Origin: an uncultured Acidobacteriota bacterium
GTDB lineage: Bacteria; Acidobacteriota; Terriglobia; Bryobacterales; Bryobacteraceae
Length of the DNA stretch: 42,257 nucleotides
Direction of reading: 5' to 3'
Assembly (NCBI GenBank): GCA_900696665.1
Contig: CAADGY010000070.1
Location: 1 to 42,257, forward strand
Below are positions 16,010 to 24,055 of this stretch, in pieces. The notes below the pieces were generated by a model. That model saw only the letters and a program-made list of their open reading frames with translations, did not search any database and was not told the origin of the DNA. A program made the translations under genes and the position numbers. Position 1 is the stretch's first letter. Each line of letters starts with the position of its first letter.

Positions 16010-17989
16010 ATGCCAACGACCGCTGCTACTGCCACTCCTTTCATCCATTCCCAAACGCCGATGGGCGCCAATCTCATCGAAGGAGGGGCCACATTTCGCG
16101 TTTGGGCTCCTCGCGCCCATGAGGTCTACGTAGTCGCCGGCACCGAGGCTGCTACGTCGCGTGAACCGGGCTGGGTGCCACGCTCCTCGGACCGCCTGAC
16201 GCGCCGTGAGGACGGCACGTGGGCACTCTTCGTCCCGGGCATAGAGGAAGGCGCGCCCTACCGTTTTTACGTGGTGGGCGATGCCGGCGGCGGCTTCAAA
16301 CGCGATCCCTATGCCCGTGAACTCGGCATACAACCGGGCTTTCCGGAATGCGATTGCCTGGTGAGAGACCCCACAACGTACCCCTGGCACGATTCCACAT
16401 TCCACGCCCCCGCCTTCAACGACCTGATTATTTACCAGTTACACGTGGGCGCATTCTATGGCGTCGATGCCCAGGGCCGCGACAAACGCGAGCAGGTGGC
16501 GGATTTTCTGGACGTCATCACGCGCATCCCGTACCTGCGCGACCTCGGTGCTACAGCGGTTCAGCTTCTGCCCGTGCAGGAGTTTCCTTTCAATACCAGC
16601 CTCGGATACAACAACGTCGACTTCTTCTCGCCGGAGATGGCATACCAGGTCGACGACATCGCGGAGTTGAACCGGTATCTGCCGTTGGTGAATGCGCTCC
16701 TGTCGGAGCATGGAGCGCCGCCGCTCACCCGGGCTCAGCTCGAACCGGGACCCAACCAATTGAAGGCCTTGGTCGATCTACTGCATATGAACGGCATCGC
16801 CGTTATCTTCGATCTCGTCTACAATCACGCGGGCGGCGGTTTCGACGATCACTGCCTCTATTTTTTCGACATGCAAAACCGCGGCGATAACCGGGACAGC
16901 CTCTACTTCACTAATAGCGGCTGGGCAGGAGGATTGGTTTTCAACTATGGGGAAGACGGTGTTCGCGATTTCCTGATTCAGAATGCCAAATTCTTCCTTG
17001 AGGAGTACCACGCTGATGGCATCCGCTATGACGAAGTCAGTGTCATCGACAATCACGGCGGATGGTTCTTCTGCCAGGATCTGACTAACACCCTCCACTT
17101 CGTGAAGCCGGAAGCGATTCACATCGCCGAGTACTGGAACAGCCGGCGGGAACTCGCAGTACAGGCGCCCCCGGGCGGCATGGGCTTCGACGCCGCGCTT
17201 GCCGACGGATTGCGAGAACGATTGCGCGCGGCCATCGGCCAGGCAGCCGGCGGCGCAAGCGCGGACGTTAACCTTTACGCCGTGCGGGACGCCCTCTATC
17301 CGCCATATGGCTTCAATGAGGCGTGGCGCGCAGTGAATTGCCTGGAGAACCATGACATTGTGTACGCGGACCGCGAACCGGACGAGTGGAAACCGCGCCT
17401 TGCCAAGCTCGCCGATTGGAACAATCCCCGTTCGTGGTATGCGCGCAGCCGCAGCCGTTTTGCCACTTCTATTTTGTTGACCGCACCGGGAATCCCCATG
17501 CTCTTCATGGGCCAGGAGATCCTCGAAGACAAGAATTGGAGCGACAATCCCGCTTACCACAGGAACACGCTCGTGTGGTGGGATGGCCTGGAGCAGGATC
17601 CGGCGATGCGCGATTTTCTGGCCTTCACGCGAGCCCTGATCCGCTTGCGCCGCGACTATCGCGCGCTGCGCGGGCCAAATATGAACGGCTATCACGTGAA
17701 CCATGCGTCGCGTGTCATCGCTTTCCACCGCTGGATGGATTGGTCCGGTGAAGACGTCATCGTGGCGGGCACGCTCAGCGAAGGCAGCCTGTATGATTAC
17801 CGGATCGGATTTCCGCAAGCGGGATTTTGGAGAGAGATCTTCAATAGCGACTTTTTCGAAAGCTCCGCCGGACATCGAACCACCGGCAATGGAGGCAGTG
17901 TCGCCGCGGACGGGCCGCCGCTTCATGGCATGCCGGCTTCAGCGAGCATCACCATTCCCGCGAACGGTGTCGTCGTGTTCACCAGATGA
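16010..17989 (+). CDS. GH13 alpha-glucan enzyme (branching-enzyme/amylase type)
   Basis: A 659-aa GH13 protein. An N-terminal CBM48-like domain (about 20-110, GATFRVWAPRAHEVYVVAG) precedes a TIM barrel. All four GH13 regions are readable: region I VIFDLVYNHAGG, region II GIRYDEVSVID with nucleophile Asp341, region III IHIAEYWNS with acid/base Glu374, and region IV CLENHDIV with Asp449. A beta-rich C-terminal domain ends in NGVVVFTR. No signal peptide is seen, so it acts in the cytosol, probably on glycogen or maltodextrins. The mix of CBM48 and branching-like order suggests a 1,4-alpha-glucan branching enzyme or related amylase; region II (RYDEV rather than R-x-DAV) leaves the exact activity open. 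AGAGAGG lies 7 nt before the ATG. Confidence 0.86.
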   Translation: MPTTAATATPFIHSQTPMGANLIEGGATFRVWAPRAHEVYVVAGTEAATSREPGWVPRSSDRLTRREDGTWALFVPGIEEGAPYRFYVVGDAGGGFKRDPYARELGIQPGFPECDCLVRDPTTYPWHDSTFHAPAFNDLIIYQLHVGAFYGVDAQGRDKREQVADFLDVITRIPYLRDLGATAVQLLPVQEFPFNTSLGYNNVDFFSPEMAYQVDDIAELNRYLPLVNALLSEHGAPPLTRAQLEPGPNQLKALVDLLHMNGIAVIFDLVYNHAGGGFDDHCLYFFDMQNRGDNRDSLYFTNSGWAGGLVFNYGEDGVRDFLIQNAKFFLEEYHADGIRYDEVSVIDNHGGWFFCQDLTNTLHFVKPEAIHIAEYWNSRRELAVQAPPGGMGFDAALADGLRERLRAAIGQAAGGASADVNLYAVRDALYPPYGFNEAWRAVNCLENHDIVYADREPDEWKPRLAKLADWNNPRSWYARSRSRFATSILLTAPGIPMLFMGQEILEDKNWSDNPAYHRNTLVWWDGLEQDPAMRDFLAFTRALIRLRRDYRALRGPNMNGYHVNHASRVIAFHRWMDWSGEDVIVAGTLSEGSLYDYRIGFPQAGFWREIFNSDFFESSAGHRTTGNGGSVAADGPPLHGMPASASITIPANGVVVFTR

Positions 17990-18021
17990 GCGCCGGGACC
18001 GCCCGCGGCTGCGGCTCACTT

Positions 18022-18030
18022 TGTTAGCAT
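18022..18030 (+). promoter_or_regulatory. Extended -10 promoter of the DUF1080 gene
   Basis: TGTTAGCAT (TGn plus TAGCAT) ends 10 nt before the ATG at 18041, the same spacing as at 14844/14855. It overlaps an upstream in-frame ATG at 18029 and so argues that translation begins at 18041. Confidence 0.45.
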
Positions 18031-18040
18031 GGTTCTCGAA

Positions 18041-19210
18041 ATGAGACCATTTGCTCTGATCCTTACGCTTTTCGCTGCCGCCGCATTCGCACAATTGCCT
18101 GAAAAGAAGGCACAGGAAGGCTGGATCATGCTGTTCGATGGACAAACCACCTTTGGCTGGCAGAACGAAGGCGGTGGCAAGTGGCATGCTGAAGGTGGAG
18201 TGCTGGTTGGAGAACCGGAAGGGCCGGATGGGTGGCTGCGCACAACCACGCCTTTCGCGGATTTCGTTCTCACACTCGAATTCAGAAAAGGTGAAGCCGG
18301 CAATAGCGGCGTCTTCATTCGATCCGCAAGAGACGGAGCGCCGCACGAGACCGGCTACGAGTTTCAAATCTGGGATGAACACCCGGAATTCCCGACCGGC
18401 AGCATGGTGAATCACGCACCGGCTAAGCGGGTGAAGCTTGCACCCGGCAAATGGCATACCTACGAAATCCGGGCGCTGGCGGATAGCTTTCAAGTGAGCA
18501 TCAACGGCAGGAGGGTGCTGGACGCCAAGGACCCGAAGGCGAAATTCGGGTTCATCGGCTTGCAGCACAAAGAAGGACAACGAATTGAATTCCGCAACAT
18601 CGTTTTGAGGCCGCTCGGGTTGTCATCTATTTTCGACGGAAGAGATCTCCGCGGCTGGAGTAAGGTAGATACACCGCGTGCGAAGGAACCACCGGTCTGG
18701 TCGGTAAAGGGCGGTCTGCTTCATGTGGAAAAGGGTCCCGGACAACTGGAGACCGAAGCCACGTACGATGACTTTATCTTGCAACTCGATGTCCGCGCGA
18801 ATAGCAGCGGCCCGGGCCACCACCCAAACAGCGGCGTCTTCCTGCGCGGAGACCCGAAAGTGTTCTGGAGCGGCTACGAATCACAGATCCGCAACGAGTA
18901 CAAGGATGACGACCCCACACAGCCGGTAGACTTCGGCACAGGTGGCATCTACCACCACCAGCCTGCGCGCAAGATTGTGGCGAAGGACAATACATTTTTC
19001 ACGAAGACGATCGCCGCCAGCGGCCGCCATCTCGCCGTGTGGGTCAATGGCCATCAGGTCAGCGATTGGGAGGATCCGAATCCAGAGGGAAACAACGTGC
19101 GTCAAAAACAAGCGAAACTGACACCAGGCACCATCAGCCTGCAAGCACACGACCCGACGACAAACCTCGATTTCCGGAATTTGCGGATCGTCCGCCTGCC
19201 CAAGCGATAA
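18041..19210 (+). CDS. Secreted two-domain DUF1080 protein (3-keto-disaccharide hydrolase family)
   Basis: A 389-aa exported protein. A signal peptide (MRPFALILTLFAAAAFA) is followed by two DUF1080 beta-sandwich domains, about 25-190 and 195-385. Each begins with the family sign: GWIMLFDGQTTFGWQ in the first, SSIFDGRDLRGWSKV in the second. Both contain the GNSGVFIR or HPNSGVFLRGD motif and a late (F/L)R-N motif (IEFRNIVLRPL, LDFRNLRIVRLP). The family is linked to concanavalin-like glucanases and to hydrolysis of 3-keto-glycosides; it is very common in Acidobacteria and Planctomycetes. Start 18041 is preferred over 18029 because of the promoter position and the better signal peptide. The exact substrate is unknown. 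Confidence 0.87.
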   Translation: MRPFALILTLFAAAAFAQLPEKKAQEGWIMLFDGQTTFGWQNEGGGKWHAEGGVLVGEPEGPDGWLRTTTPFADFVLTLEFRKGEAGNSGVFIRSARDGAPHETGYEFQIWDEHPEFPTGSMVNHAPAKRVKLAPGKWHTYEIRALADSFQVSINGRRVLDAKDPKAKFGFIGLQHKEGQRIEFRNIVLRPLGLSSIFDGRDLRGWSKVDTPRAKEPPVWSVKGGLLHVEKGPGQLETEATYDDFILQLDVRANSSGPGHHPNSGVFLRGDPKVFWSGYESQIRNEYKDDDPTQPVDFGTGGIYHHQPARKIVAKDNTFFTKTIAASGRHLAVWVNGHQVSDWEDPNPEGNNVRQKQAKLTPGTISLQAHDPTTNLDFRNLRIVRLPKR

Positions 19211-19226
19211 CGGGCGTCCCGTCGTT

Positions 19227-20252
19227 TCAATACAGCGGGGCCACGGACACCATGCCAAGTCCGATGACAAAGAGTATCAGCATGAGCGCAAGCAGGAGGC
19301 GAACGTTGAGAACGGCGCCGGCAAACTCTTTCCAGACCAGCAGGCCCCAAAGCGCGCTGATCATGGTGGCTCCCTGTCCCATGGCGTAACTCATAGCCGG
19401 TCCCACATTCACTTCCGGCGGGGCGCTGGCAGCAACGAAATTTGATATCGCTCCGGCGCACCAGATCAGACCCCCGAATATTCCGAGGAGATGCTGCCGG
19501 GCATTTCCCTGGAAATAGTCGCCGAATGATAACGGCTCACCCTCCACGGGCAGGTTCATGAAGTACAAATTGAAGACGAACGTGGAGCCAAAAACGCCGA
19601 TGGCAAACACGAAGGCGATGGCGTAAGGTCCCAGTCCATAGTCGCCCGCCTTGCCCATTTCAACAAGCGGGTAAAACGAGCCCATCAGAATGCCGCTTAC
19701 AATGCTGAGCAGAATTCCTTTCCAGAAACGGCTGGCTCCGCTTCTGGAAGCGGAAGAGACGCCTTTCTGCCGCGCGGCCGCGTGCGCGCGGTACGCCAGT
19801 GCGTCCACGATAATGGCTACGGTCACCAAACCCGCACCGGCGAAGATCAAGGTGGGGTTGCCTTGCGGATTGATCGAGTAATTCCAGACAACGCCGATGA
19901 CAAGCGCCAACCCGATGCCTACGGGAAACGCAACCGACAGACCCGCGATGCTGATGGCCGCCACCAGGAGCATGTTCGCGAGATTGAAGACAACGCCGCC
20001 AGCCAAACCGAAGGCGATATTGCGGCGCGACGAAATCGAGAGGTTATCCATAAACGAGAGCCCGTCGCCCATGGAACCGAAAGTATAGGCCGCGGCGAGA
20101 GCCGTCAGCAGGACACCAGAGGAATAGTCGAAATAAAAGAGCTCAAAACGCCACTTACCCGCAAGCTTCTGCGTGTTGGCCCAAGATCCCCAGCAGATCA
20201 TGGACACCAGCGTGAGCAGAAGCGCAATGGAATAGGTAGAAGGAAGTATCAT
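19227..20252 (-). CDS. DMT-superfamily permease (GRP/ureide-permease-like)
   Basis: A 341-aa protein with ten predicted membrane helices. The N-terminal part SMICWGSWANTQKLAG then ELFYFDYSSGVLLTAL resembles the GRP/ureide-permease branch of the DMT superfamily (plant UPS proteins share the aromatic-x-DY pattern after the first helix). SVAFPVGIGLALVIGVVWNY and GPAMSYAMGQGATMISALWG are the paired repeat motifs. Substrates in this branch are sugars, nucleobase derivatives or ureides; none can be named. It differs clearly from the permease at 12075-13370. It converges with the DUF1080 gene, with 16 bp between them, so a sugar role fits the surroundings (inference). Confidence 0.82.
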   Translation of the reverse strand: MILPSTYSIALLLTLVSMICWGSWANTQKLAGKWRFELFYFDYSSGVLLTALAAAYTFGSMGDGLSFMDNLSISSRRNIAFGLAGGVVFNLANMLLVAAISIAGLSVAFPVGIGLALVIGVVWNYSINPQGNPTLIFAGAGLVTVAIIVDALAYRAHAAARQKGVSSASRSGASRFWKGILLSIVSGILMGSFYPLVEMGKAGDYGLGPYAIAFVFAIGVFGSTFVFNLYFMNLPVEGEPLSFGDYFQGNARQHLLGIFGGLIWCAGAISNFVAASAPPEVNVGPAMSYAMGQGATMISALWGLLVWKEFAGAVLNVRLLLALMLILFVIGLGMVSVAPLY

Positions 20253-20282
20253 TGCACTGTACGAAGCGGAATGTTCCGGTGG

Positions 20283-20639
20283 TCAGAGCCTTTTTGTGCC
20301 GCCTATTTTTCCACCGTCCGATGGCCCGTTCCATCTCCCGGAGATACGCGAACCATCGATGACCATACTCACACGGTAAACCGCCCCCTCAAGTGTAATC
20401 TTAAAAGTGAACTCATTGCCATCAAGCTTGGGCTCCTCCAAGGTGTAATCACCCTGTGATGCCGATGCGGTACCGCTCAATTTACCCCCATCGTCCTTTA
20501 CGACCATCGTCCAGCGCATTTCACCATCCGCGGTGTCCGCCGTAAGATTCCACGTTCCGGAAATCGCAGACCCGGCGGCGAAACCGTGAGTACAGGGGAG
20601 TAAGCATATCAGAGCCAGGAAACGGATCGATTTGAACAT
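20283..20639 (-). CDS. Small secreted beta-rich protein of unknown function
   Basis: A 118-aa protein with a signal peptide (MFKSIRFLALICLLPCTHGFAA) and a mature part of about 95 residues with alternating strands: ISGTWNLTADTADGEMRW, GGKLSGTASA, NEFTFKITLEG, SRISGRWNG. The repeated G-T/K-W and K-L-S-G-T pattern is that of small acidobacterial exported beta-barrel-like proteins with no known activity. The frame is open 32 codons further upstream, but ATG 20639 is preferred because it starts the signal peptide; GGGGAT lies about 10 nt upstream. It shares a 73-bp AT-richer divergent promoter region with the TPR gene. Confidence 0.72.
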   Translation of the reverse strand: MFKSIRFLALICLLPCTHGFAAGSAISGTWNLTADTADGEMRWTMVVKDDGGKLSGTASASQGDYTLEEPKLDGNEFTFKITLEGAVYRVSMVIDGSRISGRWNGPSDGGKIGGTKRL

Positions 20640-20671
20640 AGATGAAGATCCCCACTCAAATCCAAATTCTG

Positions 20672-20677
20672 TATAAT
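20672..20677 (+). promoter_or_regulatory. -10 box TATAAT before the TPR gene
   Basis: A perfect TATAAT, preceded directly by TG, lies 35 bp before the chosen ATG at 20713. No clear -35 box is found. The same AT-rich stretch read on the minus strand offers TTGATG-17-TATACA for the divergent secreted-protein gene. Confidence 0.5.
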
Positions 20678-20712
20678 AATACACCCGTTCAACATCAATG
20701 GAGGGTAAACGA

Positions 20713-21822
20713 ATGAGAGTTGGGGTACTCGCCATTACGTTTCTAGCCGGTACCGTGTTGCTGACCGCTCAGAGGCGGGAATTAACTATCGACGCCGGAA
20801 CACCCGAGGGTGCGCAACTTCAACAGATCGGCCAGGAAAGCGACCAAGCCAAGAAGCTTCAAATGCTTGAAAAATTTGCCACCGATCATCCCCAGTACGA
20901 AGGCATAGCGTGGGTGTACGCACAAATGCAGCCGCTCTATATAAAGCAGGGCAACTTCCAGAAAGCAATAGACGCGGGTGAAAAAGTACTCGCGGCAGAC
21001 CCGGAAGACGTGCGAATGGCACACGAAACATTGAAAGCGGCGGAAGGGACCAAAGATCCGGATCTCATTCTGAAGTGGTCCAACCGCGGCTCAGACGTGG
21101 CCCGGAAGATCGCCGCCTCCACAAAACCTAGCGAGGACGAGGACGAAGAGCAATGGAAGCAGCGGGTGGACTTCGCTAAGCAGTTCGACACCTACACCGA
21201 GTACGCGCTATACGCCGCCCTGTTGCGAACTCCTGATCCCGGCAAAAAAGTGATGCTGGGCGAAGCCCTGGAGAAGCGTAACCCGGAAAGCCAGTATGTG
21301 CCACAAATGGCGGGCCCTCTATTCTTCGCGTATCAGCAGAGTGGAGCCAAGGATAAAGCGTTGGCGCTGGCCGAGAAGACGCTCCAAAAGGAGCAGACCA
21401 ACGAAGACATGCTGCTTGCCGTTGCCGACCACTACATGAACCAGAAGGATGCCGGCAAAGTTCTGCTGTATTCCGGTAAGCTTATCGAACTGATGCAGAC
21501 GAAGCCGCGGCCGGAGGGGACAAACGAAGCGGATTGGGAGAAAAAGAAAGACCTTTCGCTCGGAGTCGGCTACTGGATGCAAGGTATGACCTACATGAGC
21601 CAAAATAAGTTTGCCGATGCCGAAAAATCGCTACGGGCTTCGCTGCCGCACATTAAGGGGAACGACCAGCTTATGCCCAGCGCGCTTTTTAATCTCGGCC
21701 TGGCCAACCACAAGTTGAAGCGCAATAAGGAGGCGGTAACTTACTTCTCACAATGCAGCAAATACAAGAGTCCCTACCGGGCACAGGCGTTACAAAACTT
21801 GACGGCACTCGGCGCGAGATAA
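20713..21822 (+). CDS. Exported TPR-repeat protein
   Basis: A 369-aa protein with a signal peptide (MRVGVLAITFLAGTVLLTAQ) and then helical repeats of TPR type: GIAWVYAQMQPLYIKQGNF..AIDAGEKVLAADPED, a second group around residues 205-265, and a last one at SALFNLGLANHKLKRNKEAV. TPR arrays are protein-interaction scaffolds; nothing here names a partner. ATG 20713 has GGAGGG 7 nt upstream; an in-frame ATG at 20698 lies before that site and is rejected. An acidic patch (SEDEDEEQWKQ) sits mid-protein. The stop is 5 bp before the kinase gene, suggesting one operon. Confidence 0.82.
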   Translation: MRVGVLAITFLAGTVLLTAQRRELTIDAGTPEGAQLQQIGQESDQAKKLQMLEKFATDHPQYEGIAWVYAQMQPLYIKQGNFQKAIDAGEKVLAADPEDVRMAHETLKAAEGTKDPDLILKWSNRGSDVARKIAASTKPSEDEDEEQWKQRVDFAKQFDTYTEYALYAALLRTPDPGKKVMLGEALEKRNPESQYVPQMAGPLFFAYQQSGAKDKALALAEKTLQKEQTNEDMLLAVADHYMNQKDAGKVLLYSGKLIELMQTKPRPEGTNEADWEKKKDLSLGVGYWMQGMTYMSQNKFADAEKSLRASLPHIKGNDQLMPSALFNLGLANHKLKRNKEAVTYFSQCSKYKSPYRAQALQNLTALGAR

Positions 21823-21827
21823 CCCGC

Positions 21828-22940
21828 TTGAATATTCTCGTTCCGAATCTCGGCTCAACTTCGCTTAAGTACCAGTTACTGGATATGCCTTCCGAACGCG
21901 TGCTTTCGAGGGGGCGGCTGGAGCGGGTTTCTGACTATCACGACGCGGTGAAACAGATCAGCACCGGAGGTCATCCGATCCAGGTCGTAGCCTTCAAAGC
22001 AGTCCTGGCCGGGCCGCGCTACCGCGGCACGTTCCTTATCGACGATGAGCTGATGGCCGCAATGGAGGAGTTTCTTCCGGCCGCACCCGCCCATAATGCA
22101 ATCTATCTCACCGGCATTCGCGCGTTTCGCGAAACGATGCCCGGTGTGCCCCTGGTGGCGGCTTTCGAGACGGAATTCCACACCACAATTCCGGACTATG
22201 CGGGCCACTATGGCGTCCCGGAGGAGTGGCGCGCGCGGGCCGGCATTCGCCGGTATGGCTTTCACGGCGCTTCGCATGCCTATATTGGCGAGCGAGTGGC
22301 GGAAATGCTAGGAGTCGAGGCGGGCCAAATCAAGCTAGTAAGTTGCCACCTGGGCGGCAGTTCGTCTCTATGCGCGATTGATCGTGGGGTGTCAGTCGAT
22401 ACGACCATGGGTTTTTCTCCGCAATCGGGGCTGGAGAACGCGACCCGCCATGGGGATCTGGATATTTTCGCCGTGCTGTACATGATGGACCGCAACGGCT
22501 GGAATACCGAGCAGGTGCGCCGGCAATTGTCTCGCACGGGCGGCCTGGCCGGGATCTCCGGCATCGCCGGGGGCGACGTGCGCGATATAGAAAAGGCGGC
22601 AGCAGCGGGCAATGCACAGGCTGCCCTCGCGCTGGAACTCTTCGCCTATCAGGTAAGAAAAACAATTGGCGGTTATGCGGCGGCAATGGGGGGGGTCGAT
22701 GCCATCGCGTTCACCGGCGGCATCGGCGAAAATTCCGCGCGTTTGCGGACCAACTGCTGCCGGGGTCTGGAGTTCCTGGGAGTCCGTCTGGATCGTGTCG
22801 CCAATGAGAGCGGCCACGGCGACCGGGTGATTTCCACAGGTGACTCACGGGTCGCCGTCGTCACTCTCGCCACGAATGAAGAACTGAATGTCGCCCGGCG
22901 CGCCTTCAAACTGGTGAGCGCACGCCAGGCGGCGGATTAA
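21828..22940 (+). CDS. Divergent acetate-kinase-family protein
   Basis: A 370-aa member of the acetate/propionate kinase family (ASKHA fold). Retained features are the phosphate loop NLGSTSLKYQL (Asn7, Ser10, Ser12, Lys14), RRYGFHGASH (His146), GDVRDIE (Arg252), FTGGIGENSARLR and ATNEELNVARR. Aligned to Methanosarcina AckA, the GHRVVHGG substrate motif reads AFKAVLAG (Arg91 to Lys57), the FDTAFH aspartate is Glu114, and the HLGNG asparagine is Gly177. About 30 residues are missing near the N-terminus. It is therefore probably not a standard acetate kinase; another acyl phosphate or lost activity is possible. The start is taken as TTG 21828, where family similarity begins; no clear ribosome site is seen. 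The 3' end overlaps the convergent nuoI by 35 bp. Confidence 0.82.
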   Translation: MNILVPNLGSTSLKYQLLDMPSERVLSRGRLERVSDYHDAVKQISTGGHPIQVVAFKAVLAGPRYRGTFLIDDELMAAMEEFLPAAPAHNAIYLTGIRAFRETMPGVPLVAAFETEFHTTIPDYAGHYGVPEEWRARAGIRRYGFHGASHAYIGERVAEMLGVEAGQIKLVSCHLGGSSSLCAIDRGVSVDTTMGFSPQSGLENATRHGDLDIFAVLYMMDRNGWNTEQVRRQLSRTGGLAGISGIAGGDVRDIEKAAAAGNAQAALALELFAYQVRKTIGGYAAAMGGVDAIAFTGGIGENSARLRTNCCRGLEFLGVRLDRVANESGHGDRVISTGDSRVAVVTLATNEELNVARRAFKLVSARQAAD

Positions 22941-23412
22941 TGGCGGTCTGAGTCTCTCTCGGAGACGCCGGGGCCAGCAGTTGCTCCTTGCGCCAAATCA
23001 GCGTAGACGTATCGTAACTTGCGATTTCGAACCCGTGGCCATGGGTAATGGCGTCGGTCGGACACGCTTCGACGCAATAGCCGCAGAAGATGCATCGTGA
23101 ATAGTCGATGTTGTAAATCCGTGCGTAGCGTTCACCTCCACTGATCCGAAGCGAATCGGTATTTTCTGCAGCCTCGATATAGATGCAATCAGAAGGGCAG
23201 TTCGCCGAACACAGGAAACATGCGACGCACTTCTCCAGTCCATTTTCGTCGCGCTGAAGCACGTGCACCCCGCGGTAACGTTCCTGGAATTTCGGCGGAA
23301 CATCAGGGTAATCCTCCGTGATGGTAGGAGACATCATCTCCTTCAGGGTGACTCCCATTCCCTTGGCGAGTGCCGCCGCTGAACTCAGCGCGTCTTGAAT
23401 CTTCGATGCCAT
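22906..23412 (-). CDS. nuoI: NuoI-like 2[4Fe-4S] ferredoxin subunit
   Basis: A 168-aa protein with two complete CxxCxxCxxxCP clusters: Cys62-65-68-72 (KCVACFLCSANCPSDCI) and Cys107-110-113-117 (RCIFCGYCVEACPTDAI). The spacing between them and the motifs YRGVHVLQRDENG and YARIYNIDYSRC are those of NADH-quinone oxidoreductase chain I, which carries clusters N6a and N6b in complex I. No other nuo gene is in the window, so it is either a stand-alone copy or part of a scattered complex. It ends inside the convergent kinase gene. The symbol rests on family similarity; membership of an actual complex I cannot be seen. Confidence 0.85.
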   Translation of the reverse strand: MASKIQDALSSAAALAKGMGVTLKEMMSPTITEDYPDVPPKFQERYRGVHVLQRDENGLEKCVACFLCSANCPSDCIYIEAAENTDSLRISGGERYARIYNIDYSRCIFCGYCVEACPTDAITHGHGFEIASYDTSTLIWRKEQLLAPASPRETQTAINPPPGVRSPV

Positions 23413-23482
23413 CGTTTATTCAGCCTGTCCTATCCTGTGCCTTCAATGCCCAGCTCCGCACGGGAGCCTAGTTTTTTGAACT

Positions 23483-23980
23483 TCAACCCGCCCGGAACGC
23501 GGGCACTTCCTCATCCGCACCGAACGGATTCATGGCAAATCGATGCCCCAAATCCTCTAAATCATGCTTGGAGAACCCCTCCGAAGCCCAGGCGATGGTG
23601 CTATCCTGCTCGACCAAAAACATGCTGGGCACCTGCGAGATACCAAATATGTTGCTCACCGGGTAACCGGAAGCAGCCGTATCCAGCAACATGGGCAGCG
23701 TAAGATCGAACTCACGCCCGAATCGCCTGGTCGCGCCTTGATCGTTCTGTGAAACGCCGAAGACCTGCAAAACACCGGGGGCCAGTTGGCGGTGGAAGCG
23801 CTCCAGAAACGGAAGCGTAAGCTGGCAGACCGGACATGAGATCTTAAAAAACGCGAGCAACGCCGGGCCTCGTGACAAGATCCGCCGCGTACTCACAAAC
23901 TCTCCGTGAAGGTCGGCCAGGCTGAAATCCGGTGCGCTGGATCCCTTTTCCAGAATTCGCCTGTGCTTCCCGAAGCCCAT
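23483..23980 (-). CDS. Thioredoxin-fold redoxin (AhpC/TSA-TlpA type)
   Basis: A 165-aa protein without signal peptide. The thioredoxin fold begins at GSSAPDFSLADLHGEFVS. The redox motif CPVC (Cys49, Cys52) follows the strand ALLAFFKIS. The cis-proline region reads ISQVPSMFLVE, typical of the AhpC/TSA-ResA-TlpA group. A disulfide-handling or peroxide-reducing role in the cytosol is likely. Its neighbour upstream is the CoA-disulfide-reductase-like flavoprotein, 75 bp away on the same strand, which would make a thiol-redox pair (inference). Confidence 0.83.
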   Translation of the reverse strand: MGFGKHRRILEKGSSAPDFSLADLHGEFVSTRRILSRGPALLAFFKISCPVCQLTLPFLERFHRQLAPGVLQVFGVSQNDQGATRRFGREFDLTLPMLLDTAASGYPVSNIFGISQVPSMFLVEQDSTIAWASEGFSKHDLEDLGHRFAMNPFGADEEVPAFRAG

Positions 23981-24055
23981 GCTTTCAGTCTAACAGGCTG
24001 CTGAAAAGGGGCAAAAAACGCTTGCTCACGCACCGCGGCCAGAAAGGTGCCGGAG

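Noticed and set aside
16778-17926. 382-codon minus-strand frame inside the GH13 gene
   Set aside because: Antisense shadow; the GH13 catalytic residues are all on the plus strand.
19210-19222. Small hairpin ACGGG-CGT-CCCGT between the DUF1080 and permease genes
   Set aside because: Only 5 bp of stem and no T tract; too weak to call a terminator.
23981-24055. AACAGGCTGCTGAAAAGG sequence between the redoxin and flavoprotein genes, reminiscent of IS-end or repeat remnants
   Set aside because: No second copy, inverted partner or transposase fragment is present in the window.
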